A DNA stretch of 64,000 bases, taken from NCBI GenBank assembly GCA_045652765.1, contig JAZOLG010000029.1:11399-75398 (forward strand). Reading direction: 5' to 3'. The notes under the pieces were generated by a model, which saw nothing but the letters and a program-made list of their open reading frames with translations, did not search any database and was not told where the DNA came from. Of this stretch, positions 26,690 to 36,505 are shown piece after piece. Positions within the stretch are counted from its first letter, which is position 1. Every line of letters begins with the position of its first letter. The position numbers were made by a program, and so were the translations under genes. This DNA is from UBA1231 sp045652765. Its GTDB lineage: Bacteria > Bacillota_I > Bacilli_A > ML615J-28 > CAG-313.

Positions 26690-26707
26690 AGGCATGATTA
26701 GTATACT

Positions 26708-26926
26708 TTGAAAAAAATTAGTTCATTTATTATTTTTAGTATGTTTTGTATATTATTTATAGAACCATGTACATTACAAAGTGAGTCTTACATTTTAAAT
26801 GAAAATTATTCATGGTTTTGGAACATAAATAAAAACACATGCAGAAAATGTGGTTATTCACAATTTGGAAATGTTATTGTAGGACCTTCTTTTGTAAATG
26901 ATGAAGAAGATGAAAAAGAAGAATAA
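26708..26926 (+). CDS. Small exported protein with a CxxC motif
   Basis: A 72-residue predicted product starting at TTG (MKKISSFIIFSMFCILFIEPC...), with a signal-peptide-like N-terminus, the motif NTCRKCGYSQFG and an acidic tail. CRKCGY resembles CNKCGY in the larger protein at 36506. The Shine-Dalgarno is weak (GAAGG, about 15 nt upstream), and the start is TTG. It could be a small gene or the decayed remnant of a longer one. It is followed directly by a terminator, which supports being transcribed with the lipoprotein. Confidence 0.5.
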   Translation: MKKISSFIIFSMFCILFIEPCTLQSESYILNENYSWFWNINKNTCRKCGYSQFGNVIVGPSFVNDEEDEKEE

Positions 26927-26929
26927 ATA

Positions 26930-26962
26930 AGAACCTGTTATAATACAGGTTTTTATTTTTGA
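26930..26962 (+). terminator. Terminator after the small exported protein
   Basis: AACCTGT (26932-26938) pairs with ACAGGTT (26945-26951) around a TATAAT loop, followed by a T-rich run. Confidence 0.8.
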
Positions 26963-27017
26963 TATATTAGATGAATTATAGTTTATTTGTAAATAACACT
27001 AAAAATAAAGTATTTTG

Positions 27018-27026
27018 TGATATAAT
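27018..27026 (+). promoter_or_regulatory. Extended -10 promoter for the tilS-ftsH operon
   Basis: TGATATAAT at 27018-27026, 70 bp before tilS; no convincing -35 is seen. The leader carries a five-codon reading frame at 27034. Confidence 0.6.
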
Positions 27027-27096
27027 AATATATATGAAAAATTTAGATTAAAATCACATAGATTTCATAAACCGTTGATATAATTAGGAGGACAGA

Positions 27097-28347
27097 ATGT
27101 TTAATCAGAATAATTTGTTAAATCTTATGCAAGAACAATTAAATAATCAAACAATCGTTGTCTGTGTATCAACAGGTATTGATTCAATGGTATTATTAGA
27201 TATTGTTCAAAAATTAAAAAATGTTAAAATTGTTGTTGCGCATGTAAATCATCATAAAAGAGAACAATCAAATGAAGAACAAGATTATATTGTTGAGTAT
27301 TGTAAAAACAATAATTTAAAATGCTATGTTGAAGAATTACATTTTAATGAAACAAAAAATTTTCAAGAAGCCGCTAGAATTAAAAGATATCAATTCTTTG
27401 AAAAAGTAATAAAAAAAGAACAAGCACAATATTTATTAACTGCACATCATGCTGTTGACAATTTAGAAACAATTTTAATTAGACTTATTAAATCTTCATC
27501 ACATAAAGGATATGCAGGAATAGAAAAACTACAAAAGCATAATGATTATTATATTTATCGCCCACTAATAAATTTAACTAAGCAAGATATATATGATTAT
27601 CAAAAACAAAATAACATTAAGTTTTTTAACGATGAATCTAACGATCAAGATGATTATTTAAGAAATCGAATTAGACATAATATTATTCCGGAAATGGAAA
27701 AAGAAAATCCATCACTTTATAAAGCTATTGAAATCTATCAACAACATATATTAGAAACTAATAAATTATTATTTGAAAAAATAAATAGTTTTATAAATAA
27801 TGAAGTTTTAACACAAAATAATATTATAAGCTTTATAACAGAAACGTATAATATTCTATCAAATTATTTACAAGAACAAATATTGTTCGAAATTTTAAAA
27901 ATGTATAGTTTATCAAAAACATTAGTTGAAGAATTAATTGAACAAATCAAATCCAATAAAAATACAATTATTAATAATATTAGTAAAGAATTAACAATGG
28001 TTAAAGAATATGGCTATATTAAGTTTGGTAAGTTATTAAAAATTGATGATTTTAGTTTGACAATAAATGATATTGGAACATATATTTTACCCAATGATTT
28101 TAAAATAATTGTAGATAAAAATATTTGTTATTTTGAAACAGAAAACAATAAAATGTGTTATAATGTTAAAGATTTACCGATAACTATAAGAACACGAAAA
28201 GATGGAGATAAAATATTAATAAATAATCAATTAAAAAATCTAAGTGATTATTTAACAAATCAAAAAGTATCACATTTTGTACGTGAAGCTTTATTAGTTG
28301 TCACTAATAATTTAAATCAAGTAATTTATTTAATTAAAAAGGAATAG
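27097..28347 (+). CDS. tilS: tRNA(Ile)-lysidine synthetase
   Basis: A 416-residue PP-loop ATPase that converts C34 of the minor tRNA-Ile to lysidine so it reads AUA. The PP-loop is VCVSTGIDSMVLL near residue 24, in which the usual SGGxDS is STGIDS. Further markers are AHVNHHKREQSNEEQ, EAARIKRYQFF, LLTAHHAVDNLETILIRL, YRPLINL and NDESNDQDDYLRNRIRHNIIP. The C-terminal domain is present but divergent. It lies upstream of ftsH, as in Bacillus, but the usual hprT between them is missing. Confidence 0.93.
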   Translation: MFNQNNLLNLMQEQLNNQTIVVCVSTGIDSMVLLDIVQKLKNVKIVVAHVNHHKREQSNEEQDYIVEYCKNNNLKCYVEELHFNETKNFQEAARIKRYQFFEKVIKKEQAQYLLTAHHAVDNLETILIRLIKSSSHKGYAGIEKLQKHNDYYIYRPLINLTKQDIYDYQKQNNIKFFNDESNDQDDYLRNRIRHNIIPEMEKENPSLYKAIEIYQQHILETNKLLFEKINSFINNEVLTQNNIISFITETYNILSNYLQEQILFEILKMYSLSKTLVEELIEQIKSNKNTIINNISKELTMVKEYGYIKFGKLLKIDDFSLTINDIGTYILPNDFKIIVDKNICYFETENNKMCYNVKDLPITIRTRKDGDKILINNQLKNLSDYLTNQKVSHFVREALLVVTNNLNQVIYLIKKE

Positions 28348-28356
28348 GAGGATAAA

Positions 28357-30303
28357 ATGAAAAAACAAAGAAAAAAGTTTGGAATATCTGATATATTTGT
28401 TATTGCGATTGTAGCATTTGTAATAGTTGGTATTGTATTATTTTTTGTTAGAGGAACTTCATCTTATGAAAAACTTTCTTATAACGAAATTGAACAAAAC
28501 CTTAGCAAAGGATATGTTGAATCAATTAGCTTTTCCGGTGTAAAAGGTGAAGGTAATACTGATGTATTATATGTTGAAGGTACATACACAAAAGAATATC
28601 AAGAACAAATTAAGTATGTAGGATTTACAGCATATCTTCAAGAAAGTGATTATGCGGCTATCAAAGGATTAGCTTTAGCTGCTGGAACAATCGTAAAAGG
28701 TACTGAAGTTATTTCTACATTTAATATAATGAATATTATATGGGTTGCTCTATTAATATTCTCAGTTGTAATGTTATTTATGTTTATTATGAAAAGTGGT
28801 GGTGGCGGTAACGACAAAGCCTTTACATTTGGTAAGAGTCGTGCTAGACTTACAAAGAAAGCCACAACTAATTTTAAAGATGTAGCTGGACTTGATGAAG
28901 AAAAAGAAGAAATGATTGAAATTGTTGACTTCTTAAAAAATCCACAAAAATATTTCGCGATGGGAGCACGTGTTCCTAAAGGTGTACTTTTAGTTGGTGA
29001 TCCTGGTACAGGTAAAACATTACTTGCAAGAGCTGTTGCGGGTGAGGCTAATGTTCCGTTCTACACAATTTCTGGTTCTGACTTCGTAGAATTGTTCGTT
29101 GGTGTTGGTGCGAGCCGTGTTCGTGATATGTTCAAAACTGCAAAACAAACTGCACCATGTATCGTATTTATTGATGAAATTGATGCAGTAGGTCGTCAAA
29201 GAGGAACTGGCCTTGGTGGTGGACACGATGAAAGAGAACAAACACTTAACCAATTACTTGTTGAAATGGATGGATTTAGTGGTAACTCTGGTGTAATCGT
29301 AATGGCTGCAACAAACCGTGCAGACGTACTTGACCCTGCCCTTTTAAGACCTGGAAGATTTGATAGACAAATTCACATTGGAAAACCGGACTTAAAAGCT
29401 AGAGAAGCAATTTTAAAAGTACATGCAAGAAACAAAAAACTTTCTCCAAAAGTTAATCTTGCAGACATCGCAAGACGTACTCCTGGATTTAGTGGAGCTG
29501 ATCTTGAAAACTTACTTAATGAAGCATCACTTTTAGCAGCAAGAGAAAATGCTAAAGAAGTTAAAATTTATCATGTTGATGAAGCAATCGATAGAGTATT
29601 AATGGGACCTGCTAAAAAGTCTAAAAAATATTCTGATACTGAAAAAGCACTTATTGCTTATCATGAAGCTGGTCATGCTGTTATTGGTTTAAAATTAAAA
29701 CATGCAAATGTTGTACAAAAAGTAACAATTATTCCACGTGGTGTTGCAGGTGGTTATAACTTAATGACTCCAGAAGAAGAAACATTCTTACATACTGAAG
29801 TTCATTTAAAAGCTGAAATTACTGGACTTTTAGCTGGTAGAATTGCTGAAAAACTTGTTTTTGATCAAGTAACAACAGGTGCTCATAATGATTTCCAAAA
29901 AGCAACATATATAGCGCGTGCTATGGTTACTGAATATGGAATGAGTTCTTTAGGCCCAATTCAATATGAAAGAAATACTGGAAATGTATTCTTAGGTCGT
30001 GACTATATGACTGATAAAAACTTCTCTGATCAAGTAGCTTTAGAAATTGACCAAGAAGTTAGAAAGATTATTAATGAATGTTATAATTTAGGTGAAGAAA
30101 CACTTAAAGAACACCGTAAACTATTAGATTTAATTGCACAACACTTAGTTGAAATTGAAACACTTACTAAAGAAGATATTACAGAACTTGTCGAAACTGG
30201 TAAACTTGGTTGGTGGGAAAAGAAAAAAGCAAAGCTTGCTGAACAACAAGCATTCTTAGAACAACAACAAAATCAAGAACCAACTGAAAATAAACCTGAA
30301 TAA
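28357..30303 (+). CDS. ftsH: ATP-dependent zinc metalloprotease FtsH
   Basis: A 648-residue membrane AAA+ protease. Two membrane helices (about residues 11-30 and 121-142) flank an extracytoplasmic segment. Walker A is GDPGTGKT near residue 213, Walker B FIDEIDAVGRQRG, the second region of homology ATNRADVLDPALLRPGRFD, and the zinc site HEAGH near residue 437. C-terminal residues are Gln-rich. It degrades misfolded membrane and regulatory proteins. The ATG follows a GGAGG 8 nt upstream; its stop overlaps rqcP by one base. Confidence 0.98.
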   Translation: MKKQRKKFGISDIFVIAIVAFVIVGIVLFFVRGTSSYEKLSYNEIEQNLSKGYVESISFSGVKGEGNTDVLYVEGTYTKEYQEQIKYVGFTAYLQESDYAAIKGLALAAGTIVKGTEVISTFNIMNIIWVALLIFSVVMLFMFIMKSGGGGNDKAFTFGKSRARLTKKATTNFKDVAGLDEEKEEMIEIVDFLKNPQKYFAMGARVPKGVLLVGDPGTGKTLLARAVAGEANVPFYTISGSDFVELFVGVGASRVRDMFKTAKQTAPCIVFIDEIDAVGRQRGTGLGGGHDEREQTLNQLLVEMDGFSGNSGVIVMAATNRADVLDPALLRPGRFDRQIHIGKPDLKAREAILKVHARNKKLSPKVNLADIARRTPGFSGADLENLLNEASLLAARENAKEVKIYHVDEAIDRVLMGPAKKSKKYSDTEKALIAYHEAGHAVIGLKLKHANVVQKVTIIPRGVAGGYNLMTPEEETFLHTEVHLKAEITGLLAGRIAEKLVFDQVTTGAHNDFQKATYIARAMVTEYGMSSLGPIQYERNTGNVFLGRDYMTDKNFSDQVALEIDQEVRKIINECYNLGEETLKEHRKLLDLIAQHLVEIETLTKEDITELVETGKLGWWEKKKAKLAEQQAFLEQQQNQEPTENKPE

Positions 30304-30566
30304 TGCGTTTAGATAAATATTTAAAAGTTTCAAGACTTATTAAAAGAAGACAACTTGCGAAAGATGCAAGTAATTCTGAAAGAATTCTTTTAAATGGCAA
30401 AATTGCAAAACCATCAAAAGAAGTAAATATTGGTGATGTAATAACTATTATCTTTGGTAAAAAAATAGTTGAAGTAAAAATTACAAAATTAATTGATTCA
30501 ACAAAAAAAGACGATGCGCTTTTAATGTACGAGTTAATCAGTGAAAAAGAAAAGACAGGAGAATAA
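30303..30566 (+). CDS. rqcP: S4-domain RNA-binding protein RqcP (YabO/Hsp15-like)
   Basis: An 87-residue protein consisting almost entirely of an S4 RNA-binding domain (MRLDKYLKVSRLIKRRQLAKDA, then ILLNGKIAKPSKEVNIGDVI). RqcP in Bacillus acts on stalled 50S subunits with RqcH in ribosome quality control. In Bacillus the gene precedes yabP and yabQ; here those two lie about 14 kb away at 44738. The last codons are embedded in a hairpin that may act as an attenuator or weak terminator. Confidence 0.9.
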   Translation: MRLDKYLKVSRLIKRRQLAKDASNSERILLNGKIAKPSKEVNIGDVITIIFGKKIVEVKITKLIDSTKKDDALLMYELISEKEKTGE

Positions 30567-30579
30567 TCCTGTCTTTAAA
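30551..30579 (+). terminator. Hairpin at the rqcP/maf junction
   Basis: AAAGACAGGA (30551-30560) pairs with TCCTGTCTTT (30567-30576) around a 6-nt loop that holds the rqcP stop codon. Only a short T run follows, so partial termination or mRNA processing is more likely than full termination. Confidence 0.55.
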
Positions 30580-30594
30580 ATTAGGAGAATATAT

Positions 30595-31137
30595 ATGTTA
30601 ATACTTGCATCTAAATCACCAAGAAGAAAAGAGTTTTTAGAAAAAGCAAACTTAGAATTTATTATTGATACTGTTGAAACCGAAGAAATATTTAATTATA
30701 ATTTATTAATTGAAGATGCATTAATTGACATCGCAAGACAAAAAGTATTACCAGTATTCCAAAAACATCCAACTGATACAATACTTGGTGCAGATACAAT
30801 AGTAGTGTGTGATAATCAAATTCTAGGAAAACCTAAAGACTTAAATCATGCCAAACAAATGCTAAAACTATTATCTGGTAAAGTTCACTTTGTGATGACT
30901 GCTGTTGTTATTAAAACAAAAGAAAAAGAAATATCATTTGTAGAAAAAACAAATGTCTATTTTAAAAAACTAACAGAAGAAGATATTGATATTTTAACTA
31001 CTAAAGAAAATGTTTTGGATAAAGCTGGATCTTATGCTATACAAGGAGCAGCAGGAAGTTACATTGAAAAGATTGAAGGCGATTATGATAATGTTGTAGG
31101 CCTTCCTATAAAAAGAGTACTAAAATATATAAAATAA
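30595..31137 (+). CDS. maf: Maf-family nucleoside triphosphate pyrophosphatase
   Basis: A 180-residue house-cleaning nucleotide pyrophosphatase. Motifs are ILASKSPRRKEFL at the N-terminus, LGADTIVVCDNQILGKPKD near residue 65 and GSYAIQGAAGSYIEKIEGDYDNVVGLPI near residue 145. The frame is open upstream to 30541, within rqcP, but AGGAG at 30583-30587 fixes the ATG at 30595. Last gene of the tilS unit. Confidence 0.94.
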   Translation: MLILASKSPRRKEFLEKANLEFIIDTVETEEIFNYNLLIEDALIDIARQKVLPVFQKHPTDTILGADTIVVCDNQILGKPKDLNHAKQMLKLLSGKVHFVMTAVVIKTKEKEISFVEKTNVYFKKLTEEDIDILTTKENVLDKAGSYAIQGAAGSYIEKIEGDYDNVVGLPIKRVLKYIK

Positions 31138-31168
31138 AAAAAGGAAGCATTTAAATGCTTCCTTTATT
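31138..31168. terminator. Bidirectional terminator between maf and hslO
   Basis: A perfect 26-bp palindrome centred at 31152/31153 (AAAGGAAGCATTT/AAATGCTTCCTTT), A-rich on the left and T-rich on the right. It overlaps the last bases of hslO. Confidence 0.9.
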
Positions 31169-32039
31169 TTGCTTTCTTATGTAGTTTTAATAATTCTTCT
31201 TCAGTAAATTCGTAGTTTTTACCACAGAAGTGACAAACAGTGTTAGCACCGTGATCCTTATCAATCATATCTTGAATTTCTTCTTTACCAAGAGATATAA
31301 TACCTTTACTAAATCTTGACTTAGAACAAGTACATCTAAATCTAACAGGAGTTGTCTCAACAACTTCAAATGTGTCATCAGCAAGCATTTTACCAATTTG
31401 TTCTAAACTCATACCATTTTGAAACATTTCACTTACTGTTGGTAAAGTATTTAATTTCTTTTCAATTGCTTCTATTACTTCTTCTTTGGTGTTTGGTAAC
31501 AATTGAATAATAAATCCACCTGCAGATTTAGCAATATTATTTGTATTAACTAATACTCCAAGAGATACTACCGATGGAACTTGTTCAGAAATCATTAAGT
31601 AATATGCAAAATCTTTTGCAAGCTCACCATCTATAATTGGTACTGAGCCAATAAAAGGTTCTTTAAGTTTTAAATCTTTAATAACGCTAATTAAACCAGT
31701 GTGCCCTACAGTTTCACGCACATTTAATTTATTTGCTGAGTTATATTCAAAGTGACAATGTGGATTACTTGCGTATGCTCTTACATGTCCATGTGCATCT
31801 GCCTCAGCCATAATAAGTCCAATTGGACCATCACCATCAACTTTTACAGTTACTGTTTCTTCAAGTTTCAACATTCCGCCCATCATAGTTGTAAATGCCA
31901 TAACTCTTCCAACTGCAGCAAGTGCGCTAGGATAATAATTTAGTCTTTTCGCAAGACTATTTAAAACATTATCACATCTAACAACATATATTCTTACTTG
32001 CTTATCATAAGCTAGAGCTTTTAATAAATAGTTTTTCAT
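31164..32039 (-). CDS. hslO: Redox-regulated chaperone Hsp33
   Basis: A 291-residue holdase chaperone switched on by oxidative unfolding. The C-terminal zinc switch is complete, with CTC (FRCTCSKSRFSKG near residue 240) and CHFC (NTVCHFCGKNY near residue 272). N-terminal landmarks include YPSALAAVGRVMAFTTMMGGML and DGDGPIGLIMAEAD. In Bacillus hslO also follows ftsH; here it is inverted. The start has an AGGA motif just upstream (complement of TCCT at 32042-32045). Confidence 0.96.
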   Translation of the reverse strand: MKNYLLKALAYDKQVRIYVVRCDNVLNSLAKRLNYYPSALAAVGRVMAFTTMMGGMLKLEETVTVKVDGDGPIGLIMAEADAHGHVRAYASNPHCHFEYNSANKLNVRETVGHTGLISVIKDLKLKEPFIGSVPIIDGELAKDFAYYLMISEQVPSVVSLGVLVNTNNIAKSAGGFIIQLLPNTKEEVIEAIEKKLNTLPTVSEMFQNGMSLEQIGKMLADDTFEVVETTPVRFRCTCSKSRFSKGIISLGKEEIQDMIDKDHGANTVCHFCGKNYEFTEEELLKLHKKAK

Positions 32040-32115
32040 AAATCCTCCGACTATATTTTAATACTTTGGTAATAATATATATGAATTTTAACATTTTATT
32101 TTAAATATGTCAAAG

Positions 32116-32142
32116 AAAAAAACTGTCATATGACAGTTTCTT
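32116..32142 (-). terminator. Terminator of yebC
   Basis: A 20-bp palindrome AAACTGTCAT/ATGACAGTTT at 32120-32139, followed on the minus strand by a T run. It separates yebC from hslO downstream. Confidence 0.88.
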
Positions 32143-32875
32143 ATTCTTCTTCAGGTAAATCAACAACGTTATGGAAGAAATCTTGTACATCATCAATATC
32201 GTCTAACATTTCTTGAAGACGTTTAAATTGTGCGATTTCTTTTTCGTCAGTTAATGTTACAGTGTTTTGTGGAACATATGTTACTAAATCTTCTACAAAT
32301 TCTAAATCAGGTTTAGCAGCTACTAATGCATCACGAACAGCTTGATAGTCTCCGCTTTGAGCATATACTGTAGTTAAATCATCTTCCATTTGAATATCTT
32401 CAACTTCACAGTCAGCCATCATTACAGCTTCAAATGCTTCTTCATCAGTCATTCCTTTAAAAGTGAATACAGCATAGTAATCAAACATATGTCTAACACA
32501 ACCAGCAACACCTAGTTTACAACCAGTTTTTGTTAATGCAATTTTAACAGCTGTCATAGTTCTATTTTCATTGTCTGTTAAACATTCAATAATTAACATA
32601 CTGTTGTTTGGTCCAAAACCTTCATAACGAACTGGATAATATGATTCCATACTTCCACCTTTAGCTTTATCAATTGCTCTTTTAATTGTGTCAGCATTAA
32701 CTTGTTCGCGTTTAGCTTTTTCTATTTCACGTTTAAGGGTTAAATTTGATTCAGGATCTGGAATACCAGATTTAGCGGCCATATATATAATTTTGCTCCA
32801 CTTATTATTCAATTTTGATTTTGCAGCAGCAGTTTTCGCCATTGATGCTGCACGAACTTCATGCGCTCTTCCCAT
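32141..32875 (-). CDS. YebC/PmpR-family protein
   Basis: A 244-residue protein of the YebC family. The N-terminus is diagnostic (MGRAHEVRAASMAKTAAAKS, then NPESNLTLKREIEKAKREQVN-like and IKRAIDKAKGG), followed by YEGFGPNNSMLIIECLTDN. YebC proteins were described as transcription regulators, and more recent work links some members to resolving ribosome stalls at proline-rich stretches. The C-terminal tail is acidic. It is transcribed away from the gene at 33025. Confidence 0.93.
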   Translation of the reverse strand: MGRAHEVRAASMAKTAAAKSKLNNKWSKIIYMAAKSGIPDPESNLTLKREIEKAKREQVNADTIKRAIDKAKGGSMESYYPVRYEGFGPNNSMLIIECLTDNENRTMTAVKIALTKTGCKLGVAGCVRHMFDYYAVFTFKGMTDEEAFEAVMMADCEVEDIQMEDDLTTVYAQSGDYQAVRDALVAAKPDLEFVEDLVTYVPQNTVTLTDEKEIAQFKRLQEMLDDIDDVQDFFHNVVDLPEEE

Positions 32876-32972
32876 AAAATAACTCCTTTATTTCAAAATT
32901 CATATTATTATATCATATAAGTTAATAAATAAAAAGTCATTTGTTTATTTTTTTAAAAAACTTGCCAAACTA

Positions 32973-33001
32973 TTTACAAAAATAGCATATTGATGTATAA
33001 T
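32973..33001 (+). promoter_or_regulatory. Promoter for the 33025-38437 gene group
   Basis: TTTACA (32973-32978), a 17-bp spacer and TATAAT (32996-33001). Confidence 0.7.
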
Positions 33002-33024
33002 AAAAAAGAAAGGAAATGATAAAT

Positions 33025-33564
33025 ATGAATATTTATGATGACTATATAAAATATATTGAAGAAAACAATTACTTACTAAAACTTTTGGAGAATAATACAC
33101 CATCGATATATGTATTATTTGAAGATGTATTAGCTGTTTTAAACTATATATCTGAAGAATATCAAAAAGGCAGTCAATTAGATGATGATCTAAAAGATTT
33201 TTTTGATGCAGGTTTTGGATATTTAACAAGTGTCATGACAGATTTAAAAATGATGTTTGAGGATTATTTTAATAAAGACATAATATTATTGACTCGTTAT
33301 GATAATTTAATTACATACTTTTTTTATATTGAAGATTTGAAATGTCACTTAGATGGTGAAGAAGTTTTAACAAAGTCAAAGAGAAAGATTATTGATGATA
33401 TTCAACAAGAAATAGAAACCATATTAGTTAATAAACTTGAACCAAGTTTAGATTTAACAGATAAATATGAAACAAAGATTGCAAAGATTACATCTTTGAA
33501 AGACAATTTTCATCCAATATATTCAATCTTTGCGTTAATTAGAGAAGAACTAAATTTATTCTAA
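33025..33564 (+). CDS. Protein of unknown function
   Basis: A 179-residue, largely helical acidic protein (MNIYDDYIKYIEENNYLLKLLE) with no membrane helix, no Cys pair and no motif I recognise. An ATG at 33016 is in frame, but AAAGGA at 33009-33014 is better spaced from 33025. It precedes the M16C peptidase gene by 11 nt and shares its promoter, so a linked role is possible. Confidence 0.7.
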   Translation: MNIYDDYIKYIEENNYLLKLLENNTPSIYVLFEDVLAVLNYISEEYQKGSQLDDDLKDFFDAGFGYLTSVMTDLKMMFEDYFNKDIILLTRYDNLITYFFYIEDLKCHLDGEEVLTKSKRKIIDDIQQEIETILVNKLEPSLDLTDKYETKIAKITSLKDNFHPIYSIFALIREELNLF

Positions 33565-33575
33565 GGAGACTAATC

Positions 33576-36476
33576 ATGTATAAAAATTATAAACTAATTA
33601 AACAACAAACTTTAAAAGATATTAATGCTGAAGGAACATTACTTTTTCATGAAAAAACTGGAGCGAAAGTATTGCTTCTTGCAAATGATGATGAAAACAA
33701 ATCGTTTTGTATTGGATTTAGAACACCACCATATGATAGCACAGGTCTTCCACATATTTTAGAACACTCTGTACTTTGTGGATCTAGAAAATTTCCAGTT
33801 AAAGAACCATTTGTAGAACTTATGAAGAGTTCTCTTAATACTTTTTTAAATGCTATGACATTCCCAGATAAAACAATTTATCCAGTAGCAAGTTGTAATG
33901 ATCAAGATTTTGCTAACCTTACAGATGTTTACATGGATGCAGTATTATATCCAAATATTCATACAAAAGAAAAAATCTTCCAACAAGAAGGTTGGCATTA
34001 TGAATTAGAAAATAAAGATGCCGAGCTTGTTTATAATGGAGTTGTATATAACGAAATGAAAGGGGCTTTCTCTTCACCTGATGGAATACTTGGAAGAGAA
34101 TCACTAAACGCGTTATTCCCAGACACAGCATATGGTGTAGAATCAGGTGGTAATCCTGATGATATTCCAACACTTACTTATGAAAAATTTAAAGCTTTTC
34201 ATAAGAAATATTATCATCCATCAAATAGTTATATTGTTATTTATGGTAATAGCAATATGGAAGAACGACTTGAATGGTTAGATAAAGAATATTTATCACA
34301 ATTTGATAAAATTGAAGTTGATTCTACTCTTACTGTTCAACCTGCATTTGATAGTTTAAAAGAAAAGAAAGTATATTATCCAGTAAATAAAGAACAAGGA
34401 ACTGAAAACAAAACATTGATGTCTTATAATGTTGCGTTAGAACCACACATTTCATTTACTGAAATAACAGCATTAGAAATCATTACACAAGTACTATTAC
34501 AATCTGCTGGTGCTCCTTTAGAAAGAGCATTATTAGATTCAAAAATATGTGATGTTGTTACAGGATCTTTTGATTCAGGCATTTTACAACCATCATTCTC
34601 AATTAATATAAAAAATTCAAATGAAAACAAAAAAGAAGAATTTGTAAATATTATTGAAGAAGAACTTAAAAAATATGTAAAAGAAGGATTAAATAAAAAA
34701 GCACTACAAGCAGCTATTAATAGTTATGAATTTAAATTACGTGAGGCTGATTTCGGCGGTACATCTAAAGGATTGATTTATACAATTAATAGTTTTAATA
34801 CATGGCTTTATGATGAATACGATCCATTCTCATCATTTGATTTTACTACAGCATTTGAAACATTAAAAGCTAATTTAGAAACTGACTACTTTGAAAAAAT
34901 TATTGAAAAGCATTTGATTAACAATACACATAAAGCACTAGTTATTTGTGCACCAAGTGTTAGTATTGCGGAAGAAAAAGAAAAAGGACTAAAAGAAAAA
35001 CTTGCCAATTATAAAGCAAGTTTAACAGATGATGAAATTGAAAACATTGTAAAATCTACAAAAGAATTAAAAGAATATCAAGCTGCACCAGACTCTAAAG
35101 AAGCACTAGATACAATACCACTACTTAAAAAAGAAGATTTATCTTTTGATATAGTTCCACTTTTAACAGAAGAAAATGAAGTATCAAATGTTAAAGTATT
35201 ACATCACGATTATCCTACTAACGGGATCGGTTATTTAAGACTTTTATTTAACATAAAAGATATTCCATCAAGATTTGTTAAGTATATAGGAATATTTAAA
35301 ACATTACTTGGAAATTTAGATACTAAAGATCATACATATCAAACTCTAGAACAAGATGTTGATATTAACACAGGCGGAATCAATTGTTCGATAATGACAA
35401 ATAAGAATAATGATGATTATAGTGTTAATTTATTAATTCGTGCAAATACTTTATATGATAAACTAGATTTTACTTTTGATATTATTCAAGAAATAATTAA
35501 TACAACTAACTTTGAAATGAAATCAAGAATAAAAGAATGTCTTGCTATGGAGTCTTCAAAAATGCAACAAACATTAGTAGGTGCAGGACATGCTAAATCA
35601 TATGTTAGAGCTTTATCATATATTGAACCAGTGTTCTATTATAATGATGTTATTGAAGGTATTGGATATTATGATACTGTTGTAGAGTTATTGAAAGATT
35701 ATGATAATAAATATGATGACCTTGTCAACACTTTAAAAGAAATGGCATCATATATATTTACTAAAGAAAATTTATTAGTAAGTTTCACTGGTGGTATTGA
35801 TGGATTAAAAGCAGTAGAAAAACTTTTACCTACTTTTGTTGAATCTTTAGGAACTAAGAAAGAAGTAAAAGATCCATTTGTATTTACACCAAACCAACAA
35901 AATGAAGGATTTAAAGCACCATATGATGTTAACTATGTAGCACTTGTTGGTAATTATAAAAAAGATAATTTACCATATACTGGAGCACTTCAAGTCTTCC
36001 AAAATATTATTTCTACTAATTACTTATGGACAAATGTTCGAGTATTAGGTGGAGCATATGGCTGCATGTGTGGATTTACAGGTACAGGCGTTTCTTACTT
36101 TGTATCATACAGAGACCCAAATCTTACAAAGACTTTAGATACATACAAAAATGTAGTAAAATATTTAGATGATTTTAATGCAACAGAAGAAGAAATGACT
36201 AAATATATTATTGGTGCAGTTGGAACATACGATTATCCTAAATCTCCTGCAGTAAAAGGAGCACGAGCACTTTCAGCATATATGAATGGTCAAACAGATG
36301 AACAATTCAAAAAAGAAAAAGCTGAGATTATTAATGCTACAGCTAATGATATAAAAGCTCTTAAACCATATATTGAATCTATCTTAAAACAAAACAATAT
36401 ATGTGTTATTGGTAATGAGAAGAAAGTAGAAGAAGCTAAAGAAATCTTTAAAGAAACTAAGATGTTACTTAAATAA
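33576..36476 (+). CDS. M16C-family zinc metallopeptidase (presequence-protease-like)
   Basis: A 966-residue peptidase with the inverted zinc motif HxxEH in GLPHILEHSVLCGSRKFP near residue 60 and the downstream Glu in VYNEMKGAFSSPDG near residue 155. Four M16-type domains fit the length, and the segments DGILGRESLNALFPDTAYG and GGYGCMCGF-like (GGAYGCMCGFTGTGVSYF) near residue 830 are typical of PreP/M16C. No signal peptide, so it is likely cytoplasmic and degrades peptides. With the M28 and M18 enzymes it makes three peptidases in the window. Confidence 0.93.
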   Translation: MYKNYKLIKQQTLKDINAEGTLLFHEKTGAKVLLLANDDENKSFCIGFRTPPYDSTGLPHILEHSVLCGSRKFPVKEPFVELMKSSLNTFLNAMTFPDKTIYPVASCNDQDFANLTDVYMDAVLYPNIHTKEKIFQQEGWHYELENKDAELVYNGVVYNEMKGAFSSPDGILGRESLNALFPDTAYGVESGGNPDDIPTLTYEKFKAFHKKYYHPSNSYIVIYGNSNMEERLEWLDKEYLSQFDKIEVDSTLTVQPAFDSLKEKKVYYPVNKEQGTENKTLMSYNVALEPHISFTEITALEIITQVLLQSAGAPLERALLDSKICDVVTGSFDSGILQPSFSINIKNSNENKKEEFVNIIEEELKKYVKEGLNKKALQAAINSYEFKLREADFGGTSKGLIYTINSFNTWLYDEYDPFSSFDFTTAFETLKANLETDYFEKIIEKHLINNTHKALVICAPSVSIAEEKEKGLKEKLANYKASLTDDEIENIVKSTKELKEYQAAPDSKEALDTIPLLKKEDLSFDIVPLLTEENEVSNVKVLHHDYPTNGIGYLRLLFNIKDIPSRFVKYIGIFKTLLGNLDTKDHTYQTLEQDVDINTGGINCSIMTNKNNDDYSVNLLIRANTLYDKLDFTFDIIQEIINTTNFEMKSRIKECLAMESSKMQQTLVGAGHAKSYVRALSYIEPVFYYNDVIEGIGYYDTVVELLKDYDNKYDDLVNTLKEMASYIFTKENLLVSFTGGIDGLKAVEKLLPTFVESLGTKKEVKDPFVFTPNQQNEGFKAPYDVNYVALVGNYKKDNLPYTGALQVFQNIISTNYLWTNVRVLGGAYGCMCGFTGTGVSYFVSYRDPNLTKTLDTYKNVVKYLDDFNATEEEMTKYIIGAVGTYDYPKSPAVKGARALSAYMNGQTDEQFKKEKAEIINATANDIKALKPYIESILKQNNICVIGNEKKVEEAKEIFKETKMLLK

Positions 36477-36505
36477 TTATTATAAAAAAGTTAGTTGGAG
36501 GACAT